From positions 1 to 50,264 of the forward strand of contig JAIYDP010000382.1 of NCBI GenBank assembly GCA_027487435.1: a stretch of DNA of 50,264 bases. Reading direction: 5' to 3'. Below the pieces are notes generated by a model. It saw only the letters and a program-made list of their open reading frames with translations. It was not told the origin of the DNA and did no database searches. Made by a program: the position numbers and the translations under genes. Shown here piece by piece: positions 26,801 to 36,032 of this stretch (position 1 is the first letter of the stretch; every line of letters starts with the position of its first letter). The DNA is from Verrucomicrobiaceae bacterium. GTDB taxonomy: Bacteria; Verrucomicrobiota; Verrucomicrobiia; Verrucomicrobiales; Akkermansiaceae.

Positions 26801-27422
26801 CAGTGGCATTAACATTAGCCCAGATGGCAATACCAACGCCTTCCGCAACATTCAGGTAACCAATGACCGGCTCAGTCTCCATGTCGATGGGACTGGACCT
26901 CGAGGTGATGTCCTCTACCCAGCAATCGCCGGATTTCCAGGAAACCAAGCGAATGGTTCCCGTAATAGCTTCTACGGCGGTGCCGAGTCGGATGGCAGTC
27001 TCGTATGGGCACCGCGATCCGCTGACCTCAACCCTGGAGCATGCGCTAGCATCTATGCAGACCGCCCGATTGTTGCTGATGCCACCCTCCGACAAGAACA
27101 AGGCTTCCGCTCTACGGGAATTCCTGGCTGGCTCACGCAAGCCGATGTCCTACAGGCTTTAGGACCAGTGATCTCCGTTCGCTCTGATACATTTCAGATC
27201 CGTGCTTATGGGGAGGCCATTTCTGCTGACGGCTCGAAAGTACTTGCAAAAGTGTGGTGTGAAGCTACTGTGCAGCGCTTTCCTAATTATGTTGACCCGA
27301 GCAACAGCCCTGAACAACGAAACGTGAACGCTTCAACTGGACCACTCACTTCTGCCAATCGCGCCTTTGGTCGCCGCTTCGAAATCACCTCATTCCGCTG
27401 GCTTAACTCTAATGAAATCTAA
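23814..27422 (+). CDS. Verru_Chthon cassette protein A
   Basis: This 1,202-residue protein is of a family found only in Verrucomicrobia. The N-terminus KGFALVVTISFMILLTLIAV, followed by SISLR and AEARSNARIALMIAIGQLQ, is the pilin/PulG-like membrane segment that defines it. Gly12-Phe13 may be the prepilin cleavage site, although the usual Glu5 is absent. The long remainder is Asn/Ser/Pro-rich and extracytoplasmic. Cassette proteins A to D are normally encoded together as a pseudopilin-like set. Here no B, C or D gene follows, only an exported protein overlapping the end by 11 bases. The function is unknown. A strong promoter precedes it. Confidence 0.88.
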   Translation: MKKNIHSPKTKGFALVVTISFMILLTLIAVGLLSLSSISLRVSSQGQAVAEARSNARIALMIAIGQLQKHAGSDQRITATADLAGSANGLPLPAGSTPSNLISHAGIPNGLSRMVPGTRHWTGVWRNSTNNPNEIYRRTPSATHIAWLVSGNEAATATPTYTPAFAGVTVSASGEVSDPKTSVVLVGPGSVGNTNTDNFVAAPSVMINTARGTALAGRYAWWIGDEGVKARFNVPDSRTNNTIQPVAHRGSWEVNGGMANYPTPGSARHPSLNRIPSLSSGVLLDPGLRRSVGAPTAMFHTATTESMGVLSDTLQGGLRIDLTSCMENGLPAEGASTFPNRPATGRRILHSSIDRTFISLRGPNWDTLREFQTAANLVHQQGKLIVTGGNITIAPIVIDIRIALGARLVKVKDTRCKLNPCAKAIIALANPYPYPLEWQEDLEFEMIDDTPYTNGNDTSVYAPGLVRNARFLGRKGRNEPAALNNAVFVIPRGIIPPGEARVYTQSGTIRRPVNDMNVVRVPMAPSSAGSSMSNFEICVELDTDPADAGLLDFASARQLDVRESWTTSQPTLELRLAGRGGSGGNILRRIERFEWDNAFHAATKLRINHEGIASSINSVVKMPFPLKIYNSQMSMPGMDYDRQGLPEPGMMGTRCSTLRTFTDFNVRAVTFPKLITSYNPPPYFFDQSDNAITDIPPTPIGSSIPSQTGLAFTQNLAFNPLPWGHSLKTSQTTSTQLFSFPRQFVSLAQLQHVDLTADDTAVSISQQPGNAVGNSYASPFVKRGLAVQQRANHIISGLQSMNPGSSATEVPSNYYDMSYLLNAALWDTYFFSTYSTSSSSFANLANPAMTVAVPPSDTNRLRDPILASSHFLVSGSFNIHSTHKDAWKAIFASTRFAQHPAGGDASGAMFPRSMEQRTPAAANVTGNGPDSFSGFRRLTPLQIDALAEQMVRQVRQRGPFVSLSHFVNRSLIDLNPTQPSRNALSRSGPLQAAIDNSGINISPDGNTNAFRNIQVTNDRLSLHVDGTGPRGDVLYPAIAGFPGNQANGSRNSFYGGAESDGSLVWAPRSADLNPGACASIYADRPIVADATLRQEQGFRSTGIPGWLTQADVLQALGPVISVRSDTFQIRAYGEAISADGSKVLAKVWCEATVQRFPNYVDPSNSPEQRNVNASTGPLTSANRAFGRRFEITSFRWLNSNEI

Positions 27423-28287
27423 AATTGCTGCTCTATTTGCCTATTTTTGCTTCGTCGCATCACTCTTCGCCCAGTCGCAAGAGGAAGTGAGTTTGAAAGT
27501 TGATCTTGTCGCTTGGGGGAATCCGATTCATCGGCTCTGCCTCAAGTCGGAAACTACGACGCCACATTCTGCACTGTCCTTCACGTACTCGAAGTCGATT
27601 CCTTATAGCGGTCCAGCCTTGATGGAGATCCATCAGGTCGGTGCTGCTGGCACCGAAGTTCCAGAAGGGGCGAAAGGGGCAAACATCCATCCAGAACTTT
27701 TAGAGCGCCGCAAGAAATCACCGACATTGGTGGCGCTTGCTGCAATCCCTTCTGGCTCAAGCCGTGCCACCGTTTTGCTTTCTGCTGCCGCAGGAGGTCT
27801 GTATCAAGCTTACGTCATCAATTGCGACCCAACAAAAGTTCCTGTTGGCAAACTGACGGTGCTCAATTTAAGCTCCTACAAAACCGAAATGCGTTTTTCG
27901 GGCGTTGCACAACCTCGCGAGCTTCCTCCTAAGGCCTCAATGGTAGCAAGTCCTGGTGGCAACCAAGAAGTCGCATACGCGCTTTCCTATCTCGATGCTG
28001 AGGAATGGATCACACAGGAGAGCAACATACTTCCAGTTGCCAAGGATGAGCAAACCCTGATGATCATTTTGAAAAGCAACTCGGAACTTTTTCGCTCCAG
28101 CTTTGGCGGCGCGCGTGGCTTTCTCCAAATCGTTACTCTCCGCCGCGGCCCCCGCGAAGGAAATGATGTCGCTTTGATTAGTGAAGCAGAAGAAGCTGCT
28201 GCCATCAAAGAAGCCGAGCGTGTCAATCGTGAGAATGATAAAAACGTATCGCGCGAGCAAAAGCGTGTTCAGCCTAAGCAACAATAA
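27412..28287 (+). CDS. Exported protein of unknown function, coupled to the Verru_Chthon gene
   Basis: This 291-residue protein has a signal peptide (about 1-20, MKSKIAALFAYFCFVASLFA, cut before QSQ), a beta-rich body and a charged helical tail (SEAEEAAAIKEAERVNRENDKNVSREQKR). I recognise no domain. The body contains SKSIPYSGPALMEIHQV and a repeated Pro-Lys pattern. The ATG at 27412 lies inside the end of the preceding gene, so translation is likely coupled and the two products may work together at the surface. Confidence 0.7.
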   Translation: MKSKIAALFAYFCFVASLFAQSQEEVSLKVDLVAWGNPIHRLCLKSETTTPHSALSFTYSKSIPYSGPALMEIHQVGAAGTEVPEGAKGANIHPELLERRKKSPTLVALAAIPSGSSRATVLLSAAAGGLYQAYVINCDPTKVPVGKLTVLNLSSYKTEMRFSGVAQPRELPPKASMVASPGGNQEVAYALSYLDAEEWITQESNILPVAKDEQTLMIILKSNSELFRSSFGGARGFLQIVTLRRGPREGNDVALISEAEEAAAIKEAERVNRENDKNVSREQKRVQPKQQ

Positions 28288-28470
28288 CGTTCATCGCAGT
28301 GCCGCTTCATGGCAAACTGACTGATCCGCTAGCCTTGGACTCACTTTGCCTACAGTCCTGTGCGTGCAATGTTGGCAATCATTTGGCGATCAGCTTGCTA
28401 TTTCTCAATGACTCCATGCCGGAGGTATATTGAACCCGAAATTGATCGGTGAAAACGTGACATTCGGGTA

Positions 28471-28504
28471 TAAAAAATGCCGCATTCATTTCTGAATGCG
28501 GCAT
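28471..28504 (-). terminator. Intrinsic terminator of the rpoA-rplQ operon
   Basis: A 12-bp perfect stem (28477-28488 with 28493-28504), a 4-base loop, and a T-tract in the leftward direction (A5 at 28472-28476). Confidence 0.92.
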
Positions 28505-28528
28505 CGGGAATTGTTTTGTCCGTCTTGC

Positions 28529-28945
28529 TTACGCTTCTTTGGTTGCTTCGGCAGTTGGGGCCACGGTGGCAGCATCAACTTTTTGCACAGGCGCATCACA
28601 GAACTCGATGTAGGCCATAGGAGCGGCATCGGTAAGACGTGCACCAAGTTTGGTAATACGGCAGTAACCACCAGGGCGGTTGGCTGATGCGGGGGCGACT
28701 TCGCTAAACAGTTTTGCCACAACATCCTTCTGGCGAAGGAATGCCAAAGCGACACGGCGGGAGTGAAGGTCGCCGCTCTTGCCGAGAGTGACCATCTTTT
28801 CTGCTACCGGACGGAGAGCTTTGGCTTTGCCGAGGGTTGTCTTAATGCGGCCATGTTCAATCAGACTGCATGTGAGGTTGGAGAGGAGTGCGCGGCGTTG
28901 TGAGGCGTTGCGCTTGAGTTTCGATTTGCTACTGAGGTGTCTCAT
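28529..28945 (-). CDS. rplQ: 50S ribosomal protein L17
   Basis: L17 is recognised by its N-terminus MRHLSSKSKLKRNASQRRALLSNL, then EHGRIKTTLGKAKALRP and the ending GGYCRITKLGARLTDAAPMAYIE. It is 138 residues, with an extra C-terminal tail of about 20 residues rich in Ala, Thr and Val (VDAATVAPTAEATKEA). It lies 45 bases after rpoA, the conserved order. A terminator follows. Confidence 0.97.
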   Translation of the reverse strand: MRHLSSKSKLKRNASQRRALLSNLTCSLIEHGRIKTTLGKAKALRPVAEKMVTLGKSGDLHSRRVALAFLRQKDVVAKLFSEVAPASANRPGGYCRITKLGARLTDAAPMAYIEFCDAPVQKVDAATVAPTAEATKEA

Positions 28946-28990
28946 CTGAAATAATTTCTATAGTTGGTGGTTGTTGGAAGTGGATCAAAA

Positions 28991-30100
28991 TTAGTCGTCA
29001 AGGTTTTGCGCGATCAAGTCGGCAAGGCCAACTTGTGATTCATCGTCTGATCCCAAGCGAGGCGCGCGGAACGCGACAGATGCACCGGAGTAAAGCGATG
29101 GGTCAATGGACATACCAAGGGAAAGGCCAAGTTCGACGAGTTTGTCTTTGATCTCGTTGAGGGATTTTTTACCGAAATTGCGATACTTGAGCATGTCGCC
29201 TTCTGACTTGGTGGCAAGTTGTCCGACGGTCGTGATGTTGGCGTTGTTCAAGCAGTTTGCGGCACGAACGGAGAGTTCGATCTCGTTTACGCTCATGCTG
29301 AGCAACTTCTTGAGTGCTGCGTTTTCTTCGGTTGCTTCAGCTGGCGCTGCATCGAAGGTGATGAGGTTGTCGTCGTAATTGACGAATACATCAAGGTGAT
29401 GACGAAGAATGGAAGAAGCGTGAAGAAGCGCATCTTGCGGAGTGATGCGTCCGTCCGTCCAAATGTCGAGCACGAGCTTGTCGTAATCGGTCATTTGCCC
29501 CACGCGAGTGGTGTCCACAGCGTATTTGACGCGGGTGACAGGGGAGAAAATGGAATCGATCGCGATGACGCCAATCGCTTGATCTTTGCGCTTGTTTTCA
29601 TCGCCGGTACGGAAGCCGCGGCCCACTTGCACTTCAAATTCGCAATCGAATTTCACTTTGCGGTCAAGCGTGCAGATGTGTTGATCAGGATTGACGACAT
29701 GATACATGTTGTCCTCGATGATGTCGCCAGCGGTGACGATGCCATCGCGCTCCACTTGAATTTTGAGAACGCGAGGCTCTTTATCGTGGTGGAGGAATTT
29801 GACTTTTTTGAGGTTGAGGATGATGTCGGTCACATCTTCTACCACGCCAGGAAGGCTAGAAAATTCATGTTGCACACCGGCGATGCGCACGGAAGTGATG
29901 CTTGCACCTTCCAAGGAACCAAGTAGCACGCGGCGTAGGGAGTTTCCAAGGGTGTGGCCGTATCCGCGCTCGAAAGGCTCGGCGACGAATTGGGCGTAGG
30001 TATCGGTGGCGGTGTCCTCAGTTTTGATGAGGCGATTCGGTACTTCAAAGCGTCCGAGTTGGACAAGCTTGGCTGTTGGTTCTTCTGATTCGGTTGACAT
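28991..30100 (-). CDS. rpoA: DNA-directed RNA polymerase subunit alpha
   Basis: This 369-residue alpha subunit assembles the polymerase core. The N-terminal dimer domain has EPFERGYGHTLGNSLRRVLL, and the C-terminal domain has ELSVRAANCLNNANITTVGQL and FGKKSLNEIKDKLVELGL. About 35 residues follow the usual end. Normally rpsM, rpsK and rpsD precede it. Here the upstream neighbour is a divergent sulfatase, so the alpha operon is split and rpoA has its own promoter at 30207-30235. Confidence 0.97.
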   Translation of the reverse strand: MSTESEEPTAKLVQLGRFEVPNRLIKTEDTATDTYAQFVAEPFERGYGHTLGNSLRRVLLGSLEGASITSVRIAGVQHEFSSLPGVVEDVTDIILNLKKVKFLHHDKEPRVLKIQVERDGIVTAGDIIEDNMYHVVNPDQHICTLDRKVKFDCEFEVQVGRGFRTGDENKRKDQAIGVIAIDSIFSPVTRVKYAVDTTRVGQMTDYDKLVLDIWTDGRITPQDALLHASSILRHHLDVFVNYDDNLITFDAAPAEATEENAALKKLLSMSVNEIELSVRAANCLNNANITTVGQLATKSEGDMLKYRNFGKKSLNEIKDKLVELGLSLGMSIDPSLYSGASVAFRAPRLGSDDESQVGLADLIAQNLDD

Positions 30101-30206
30101 GTGTTTGTTGTGGTATGACCGGGTTACCCTCTCAAGGCGAGCACACCGCAGGAAATTTCATGCGTTAGAGAGGACCGACGGAATACAATGAACTCGCGGG
30201 GCGCGG

Positions 30207-30235
30207 AGTAAATCGGAAACAGAAGATTTTGGCAA
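30207..30235 (-). promoter_or_regulatory. Predicted sigma-70 promoter of rpoA-rplQ
   Basis: On the minus strand, TTGCCA (30235-30230), a 17-base spacer and TTTACT (30212-30207). The predicted start site is about 100 bases ahead of rpoA. Confidence 0.5.
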
Positions 30236-30395
30236 CTCCATTTTTCGCGATCTTACGATTATTTTTCCCGCGTGTTACGGAATTTTCCCTTTTTTACGAT
30301 TCGGACATCGACTTCTCTCATGAAAATGATAAGCCACGTCGTTGCGAACGAATGTTTTGATCGCCCATGGCGCGAGTAAGTCGTGCATTGACCCT

Positions 30396-31961
30396 ATGAA
30401 AACCAGCTTTTTTCTCACTCTTCTCCTTAGCATTTCTGGAGTTGCGCAAGATCGCCCGAACATTCTTTTTCTCTTTGCGGATGACCTTGGTCGCTATGCC
30501 TCTGCCTACGCTGAAGCGGGAAACCCGTCGCCGAATGACGTGATTTCGACGCCAGGTTTTGACCGGGTAGCCAAAGAGGGAGCGATCTTTGAAAATGCTT
30601 TTGTTTCTGTGCCCTCATGCACGCCATCGCGCACGTCTGTAGTCACAGGGCGGCATTTTTTCCGCAATGGTTCACATTCCCAGTTGCATCATCCTTGGCA
30701 AAAAGGAGTGGCGGATCCGTTCGATGCGATCAAAGGAATGCCGATGTTGTTGCAAGACAGCGGATATCATATCGGCTTGACTTACAAATTACACATGCGG
30801 GAAAGCATATTTGGGGGCAAGGGAAATATCTACAATCAAGCCGGTGCCAAAATGAATCAGTATTCTCACGTGGTGAGTGCTGCGACAGATCGTGAAGCAA
30901 AAAAAAAACAAATCTTCGAAGAAGTGCGGGGTAATTTCCGCGCCTTTCTTGCCAATCGAAAAGCAAAACAGCCGTTTTTCTATGCGTTTCATCCAACAAA
31001 TACCCATCGTGCGTGGAAATCAGGTTCTGGCCCGAGTTTGTGGGGGCTCGACCCTGAAACATTGAAGGGGAAGATGCCACCGACATTGCCTGAGTCAGCG
31101 GTCATCCGCGCCGACATGGCGGACTACCTCGGCGAAGTCATGGCATTTTACTCCGCCTGCGAGATCCTGATGCGCATGGTCGAAGAGATGGGCGAGCTCG
31201 ATCATACCATTGTGGTCATTTCTGGCGACCACGGCATTCCTGGATTTCCTCGTGGCAAATGCAACGTCCATGACTTTGGCGCGCGGGTGCCGCTTGCCAT
31301 TCGCTGGCCCAAGCGGATCGTGGCAGGTCGCAAGGTGTCGGTGCCGGTGTCCTTGATTGATCTTGCTCCGACATTGCTCGCTGCGGCAAAGCTCACCTCA
31401 CCTGATGATCCAGATGGGCAAAATCTCCTGCCCGCGTTAGAGGAAGGCGGCGATGATACAAAACTTCGCGGTTGGGCGTTGATTGGGCGGGAAACGCATT
31501 TCAATCCAGCTCGTGATGGCATTTTGCCTTATCCCACACGTGCTCTGCGCACAGCCGATTTTCTCTATGTGAAAAATTTCAAACCTGAGCGCTGGCCCAT
31601 GGGGGACGCAAAGAACCTGACAGCCGAATCAGCACCGAGCTTCGAAGAGCTTGTCCACAATACTCGCTGTGCCTTTCCCGATATGGATGGCTCGCCGACC
31701 AAGGCTTGGTTGGTAGAGCACCGTAATGATCCGGGCATGAAGCCCTACCTTTCCTTGGCTTGGGGCAAACGCCCCGCAGAAGAGCTCTATGATCTCGCCA
31801 AAGATCCGCATCAGATGAACAACCTTGCCGAAGATCCCAAGTATCAGGAAACCCGGACAATGCTCAGCGAGAAATTGATGCAGGAACTCCGCAACGGCGA
31901 CGATCCACGGCTGAAAGATGATGCGTTTGATCGTCCGCCGTATGTCGTGAAAAAACCATAA
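30396..31961 (+). CDS. Exported sulfatase, N-sulfoglucosamine sulfohydrolase-like
   Basis: This 521-residue type I sulfatase has a signal peptide (about 1-17) and the start NILFLFADDLGRYASAYAE, whose two Asp residues bind the metal. The maturation motif is CTPSR with Cys75, which must be turned into formylglycine. ISGDHGIPGFPRGKCNVHDFGARVPLAIRWP places it near the N-sulfoglucosamine branch. It would desulfate sulfated polysaccharides outside the cytoplasm. I chose the ATG at 30396 for the signal peptide. It is convergent with opcA, with only 6 bases between. The SUMF protein 3 kb away lacks the usual FGE cysteines and may not be its activator. Confidence 0.9.
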   Translation: MKTSFFLTLLLSISGVAQDRPNILFLFADDLGRYASAYAEAGNPSPNDVISTPGFDRVAKEGAIFENAFVSVPSCTPSRTSVVTGRHFFRNGSHSQLHHPWQKGVADPFDAIKGMPMLLQDSGYHIGLTYKLHMRESIFGGKGNIYNQAGAKMNQYSHVVSAATDREAKKKQIFEEVRGNFRAFLANRKAKQPFFYAFHPTNTHRAWKSGSGPSLWGLDPETLKGKMPPTLPESAVIRADMADYLGEVMAFYSACEILMRMVEEMGELDHTIVVISGDHGIPGFPRGKCNVHDFGARVPLAIRWPKRIVAGRKVSVPVSLIDLAPTLLAAAKLTSPDDPDGQNLLPALEEGGDDTKLRGWALIGRETHFNPARDGILPYPTRALRTADFLYVKNFKPERWPMGDAKNLTAESAPSFEELVHNTRCAFPDMDGSPTKAWLVEHRNDPGMKPYLSLAWGKRPAEELYDLAKDPHQMNNLAEDPKYQETRTMLSEKLMQELRNGDDPRLKDDAFDRPPYVVKKP

Positions 31962-31967
31962 AATCGG

Positions 31968-33098
31968 TTACAACATCTCCAGAAATACGGGCAAGATTTT
32001 TTGAAAGAGAGAATTCCTACCGCCGCGAGCGAGTTGCTCGCCGATCAGTGCTCTGGTGTCATCGCATGCAGCAGGTTGAAGGGAATCGATGGCATGCTGG
32101 CCGCTGGAAAAGTGCAAATGAAGGTAGGAGGAAGATGGTTCTCGCGTCACGGAAAACGACACATCTTTTCCTCGCAAATGTAAGGCAGCGAGTGGTGCCG
32201 CTTGCTCATCGTAGCAGATCTTCACCTCGATGGGAGTGCCATTGACTGCGTGGAAGCAAAAGGTTTCGCTAGTGGATTTTGCTTGGGCAGCGTGTTGGAG
32301 TTCAAGGCCACTGAACCATTGGCTTTGGGTTTTCAACCATGCTACCAACTGCAACGCGGAAATGCGATGCGCGGGGTGACAGATGATTTCCACTTCGCTG
32401 ACTTTCGTTAGGGCCTCCATTGCGAGTGGGTCGTCTAGCAAGTTGGCGAGAGCCATGCGGAAATGGAAGCACCGCGTCCACGCAAGGTCTTGTATGACCA
32501 TGGTTTGTGGCTTGGATTCTAAAGCACGGCTGATGCTAGCGAATCCGCTGCTTGGATTTTGCCAATCGGCACTGTCGAAAATGAATCGATCCACCACCGC
32601 GTGCAGGTGCTGTTCAAACATCGGCGATAAGTTTCCTTGCCACCAGAAGATGAGTGGCAGGTCGCTGGAGAGGTGGGCAAATACGGTGTTGCGAAGTCGG
32701 CCTTGAGAGACACCCGTAAGTGCGAAGGCGATTTGCTCGCAACAGACGCTCTTGCTTCCCGCCCTGAGATTGCAGTGTGCTGTGACCCATGCGCGGATGG
32801 ATGCTTCAGTGGTGCTGCGATCCATTTCAATCAATAACGCACGGCACGCATGCTCTTGCATGAGTTCACTAACAATGACGGAATTTTTTTCCAACGAGCC
32901 AGGTTGCTCCGAATAAACCGCGAAGTTGATCAGGCAGGCGTTGGTGCGCGAGGTGTCGCTCGCCCAGAGTTGGCGCAGTGCTTTGTCGATTTGTGGGATC
33001 GGGACTTGTTGGCCGAGCACGAGGGATCGATCATCGGTGATTGGCAGAGGAGAGGGCGACGCTTGCATGAAGATAGTTTCGGTTAAATGCGGCGCCAT
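31968..33098 (-). CDS. opcA: Glucose-6-phosphate dehydrogenase assembly protein OpcA
   Basis: OpcA is needed for full activity and assembly of Zwf, mostly in cyanobacteria, actinobacteria and some other phyla. The family signature HLSSDLPLIFWWQG and the genetic coupling to zwf support the call. The ATG at 33098 overlaps the zwf end by 16 bases and gives 376 residues. The ATG at 33068 (366 residues) is an equally good start. Cyanobacterial OpcA is redox-controlled through thioredoxin, but the Cys residues involved cannot be mapped onto this diverged sequence. Confidence 0.88.
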   Translation of the reverse strand: MAPHLTETIFMQASPSPLPITDDRSLVLGQQVPIPQIDKALRQLWASDTSRTNACLINFAVYSEQPGSLEKNSVIVSELMQEHACRALLIEMDRSTTEASIRAWVTAHCNLRAGSKSVCCEQIAFALTGVSQGRLRNTVFAHLSSDLPLIFWWQGNLSPMFEQHLHAVVDRFIFDSADWQNPSSGFASISRALESKPQTMVIQDLAWTRCFHFRMALANLLDDPLAMEALTKVSEVEIICHPAHRISALQLVAWLKTQSQWFSGLELQHAAQAKSTSETFCFHAVNGTPIEVKICYDEQAAPLAALHLRGKDVSFSVTREPSSSYLHLHFSSGQHAIDSLQPAACDDTRALIGEQLARGGRNSLFQKILPVFLEML

Positions 33099-34615
33099 TG
33101 GTTGCCGTCGGCTTGGAGGAGTTCGTCAGCGGCTTCAGGTCCCCAAGTTCCCGCGACGTATTCGGCCATCGGCAGGGGAGTTGTGCTGTCGTGCCATGCT
33201 CGTTCGATGTGATCGACGAAACGCCACGCTTCTTCTACTTCATCGCGGCGGGCAAAAAGTGTCGCATCGCCAGCCATCGCATCCAAGAGCAGGCGCTCGT
33301 AGGCTTCTGGGCTGGCTTTGCCAAAGCTGGTGCTATACTGGAAATCCATTTTTACCGGCTCAAGTCGCAGGCTAGTACCAGGGATTTTCGAAACCATACG
33401 CAGCGAAATTCCTTCATCGGGCTGAATACGAATGGCTAACACATTTCCGCCGGGAAGACCGCCAGGAAGGGCACTGAAGAGGACACCTGGAGGTGACTTG
33501 AAGTGCACAGAAATTTCGGTGCCTTTTTTCGGCAGTTGCTTGCCGACGCGGATGTAAAACGGCACGCCGCTCCAGCGCCAGGTATCGATCATCAAACGCA
33601 GCGCCACATAGCTCTCGGTGTTCGACTCGGGATTCACTCGATCCTCTTCGCGATAGCCCGGAACGACTTTGCCATTGACGCTGCCTTTAGTGTATTGGGC
33701 GCGAACCACGTTGCTTGCGACTTTTTCTGCGGTGTCCCATTTGCGCAGGGAACGTATGACTTTGACTTTCTCATCGCGAACGCCATCCGCGCTCAGATCC
33801 GTGGGCGGCTCCATTGCCACAAGGCTGAGCAATTGCAGCAAGTGGTTTTGCACCATGTCGCGAAGGGCACCCGATTTGTCATAATATCCTCCGCGTCCGC
33901 CTTCCATGCCGAGATTTTCGGCGCAGGTGATTTGGATTTGTTCGATGTATCGATTGTTCCAAAGTGGATCGAAAATCGCGTTAGCGAAACGCAGAACCAT
34001 GAGGTTTTGTGCCGTTTCTTTGCCGAGGTAGTGGTCGATGCGGTAGGTGTCGCTTTCGTGAAACGTATCATTGACGACGCGATTGAGGTGCTGAGCCGTA
34101 GCCAAATCCGTGCCGAAAGGTTTTTCGACAATCACGCGGGACCAACATCCTTCTGCAGCTTGATTCAATCCTGCGGCTTTCAAATGGATCAAAATATCGT
34201 CAAAAAACTCTGGCGCACTAGCGATGTAAAAGAGTCGATTGCCTTTGCCGCCGCGTTCCTTGTCAATCGCATCGAGTCGTTCCGCCAAACGCTTGTAGCC
34301 ATCTTGATCCGAGAATTCGCTGGTATGATACGAGATATTTGGCGCGATGGTATTCCAGATTTCGTCATTGTGACCAGTGCGAGAGACGGTGCGATTCAGT
34401 TGTTCTAAACCAGTGCGGAACTCTTCGTCAGATTTTTCACGACGAGCAAAGCCGATGATTTTCGTGAGCGGAGGGAGTTCACCATCGGCAGCGAGATTGT
34501 AGAGCGCGGGGATCAATTTCCGATGGGTCAAATCTCCCGTGGCGCCAAAAATAACGATAGAACATGCCTGTGGCCTGCTGCGTGATACTAAATCTTCTCG
34601 AAAAGGATTGCTCAT
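33083..34615 (-). CDS. zwf: Glucose-6-phosphate 1-dehydrogenase
   Basis: Zwf oxidises glucose 6-phosphate to 6-phosphogluconolactone, the entry step of the oxidative pentose-phosphate pathway. The NADP loop FGATGDLTHRKLIPALYNLA, the active-site YRIDHYLGKE and WSGVPFYIRVGKQLPK are unmistakable. The frame opens with GTG at 34636. The ATG at 34615 gives 510 residues, near the family mean. No 6-phosphogluconolactonase gene is adjacent. opcA follows with an overlap, so both are made together. Confidence 0.96.
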   Translation of the reverse strand: MSNPFREDLVSRSRPQACSIVIFGATGDLTHRKLIPALYNLAADGELPPLTKIIGFARREKSDEEFRTGLEQLNRTVSRTGHNDEIWNTIAPNISYHTSEFSDQDGYKRLAERLDAIDKERGGKGNRLFYIASAPEFFDDILIHLKAAGLNQAAEGCWSRVIVEKPFGTDLATAQHLNRVVNDTFHESDTYRIDHYLGKETAQNLMVLRFANAIFDPLWNNRYIEQIQITCAENLGMEGGRGGYYDKSGALRDMVQNHLLQLLSLVAMEPPTDLSADGVRDEKVKVIRSLRKWDTAEKVASNVVRAQYTKGSVNGKVVPGYREEDRVNPESNTESYVALRLMIDTWRWSGVPFYIRVGKQLPKKGTEISVHFKSPPGVLFSALPGGLPGGNVLAIRIQPDEGISLRMVSKIPGTSLRLEPVKMDFQYSTSFGKASPEAYERLLLDAMAGDATLFARRDEVEEAWRFVDHIERAWHDSTTPLPMAEYVAGTWGPEAADELLQADGNQWRRI

Positions 34616-34742
34616 ACGGGTGCGGAAACTAACCACACTTCACTCGTATAGGCAAAGAGAAATCCAATGCAATTCGTGATCGTGTTGGCTGCTATGAACC
34701 AAAAAGGTCAATCAAGCCAACGGAAGATATGCAAACGCCTAA

Positions 34743-34910
34743 ACCCGAAATCCGAAGTGCAACGCCGCCATCCGCTGCCATCATTTGCCGCGCAAGGCAT
34801 TACAGACCTTGGGGCAGCATTATTGGATGCTGCCCACTGCGGCCATGAAACGCCTTGCACATCAAAGCCTGGCAACGTCTTTCTGGCGTTCTACTTCGGA
34901 TCTCGGGCTG
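34743..34910. repeat. Palindromic dispersed element, copy A
   Basis: A 168-base element in the zwf upstream region. Its ends are inverted repeats (ACCCGAAATCCGAAGT left, ACTTCGGATCTCGGGC right), and the inner parts also pair, for example GCAAGGCAT with CGCCTTGC, and GGGGCAGCAT with ATGCTGCCC. In reverse complement it matches copy C nearly base for base, so both moved or were copied recently. The right end is 2-5 bases from the stop of the leftward SUMF gene. No frame inside could encode a transposase. Confidence 0.88.
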
Positions 34911-34912
34911 AA

Positions 34913-36010
<1,098 letters not shown>

Positions 36011-36032
36011 CAAGGGGATCCAAGAAATGGTG

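Noticed and set aside
28427..28450. Possible further fragment of the palindromic element (gaacccgaaatt)
   Set aside because: Only about 12 bases match and the surroundings do not.
29219..29926. Rightward 235-codon frame
   Set aside because: Antisense to rpoA, a certain gene.
33503..34408. Rightward 301-codon frame
   Set aside because: Antisense to zwf, a certain gene.
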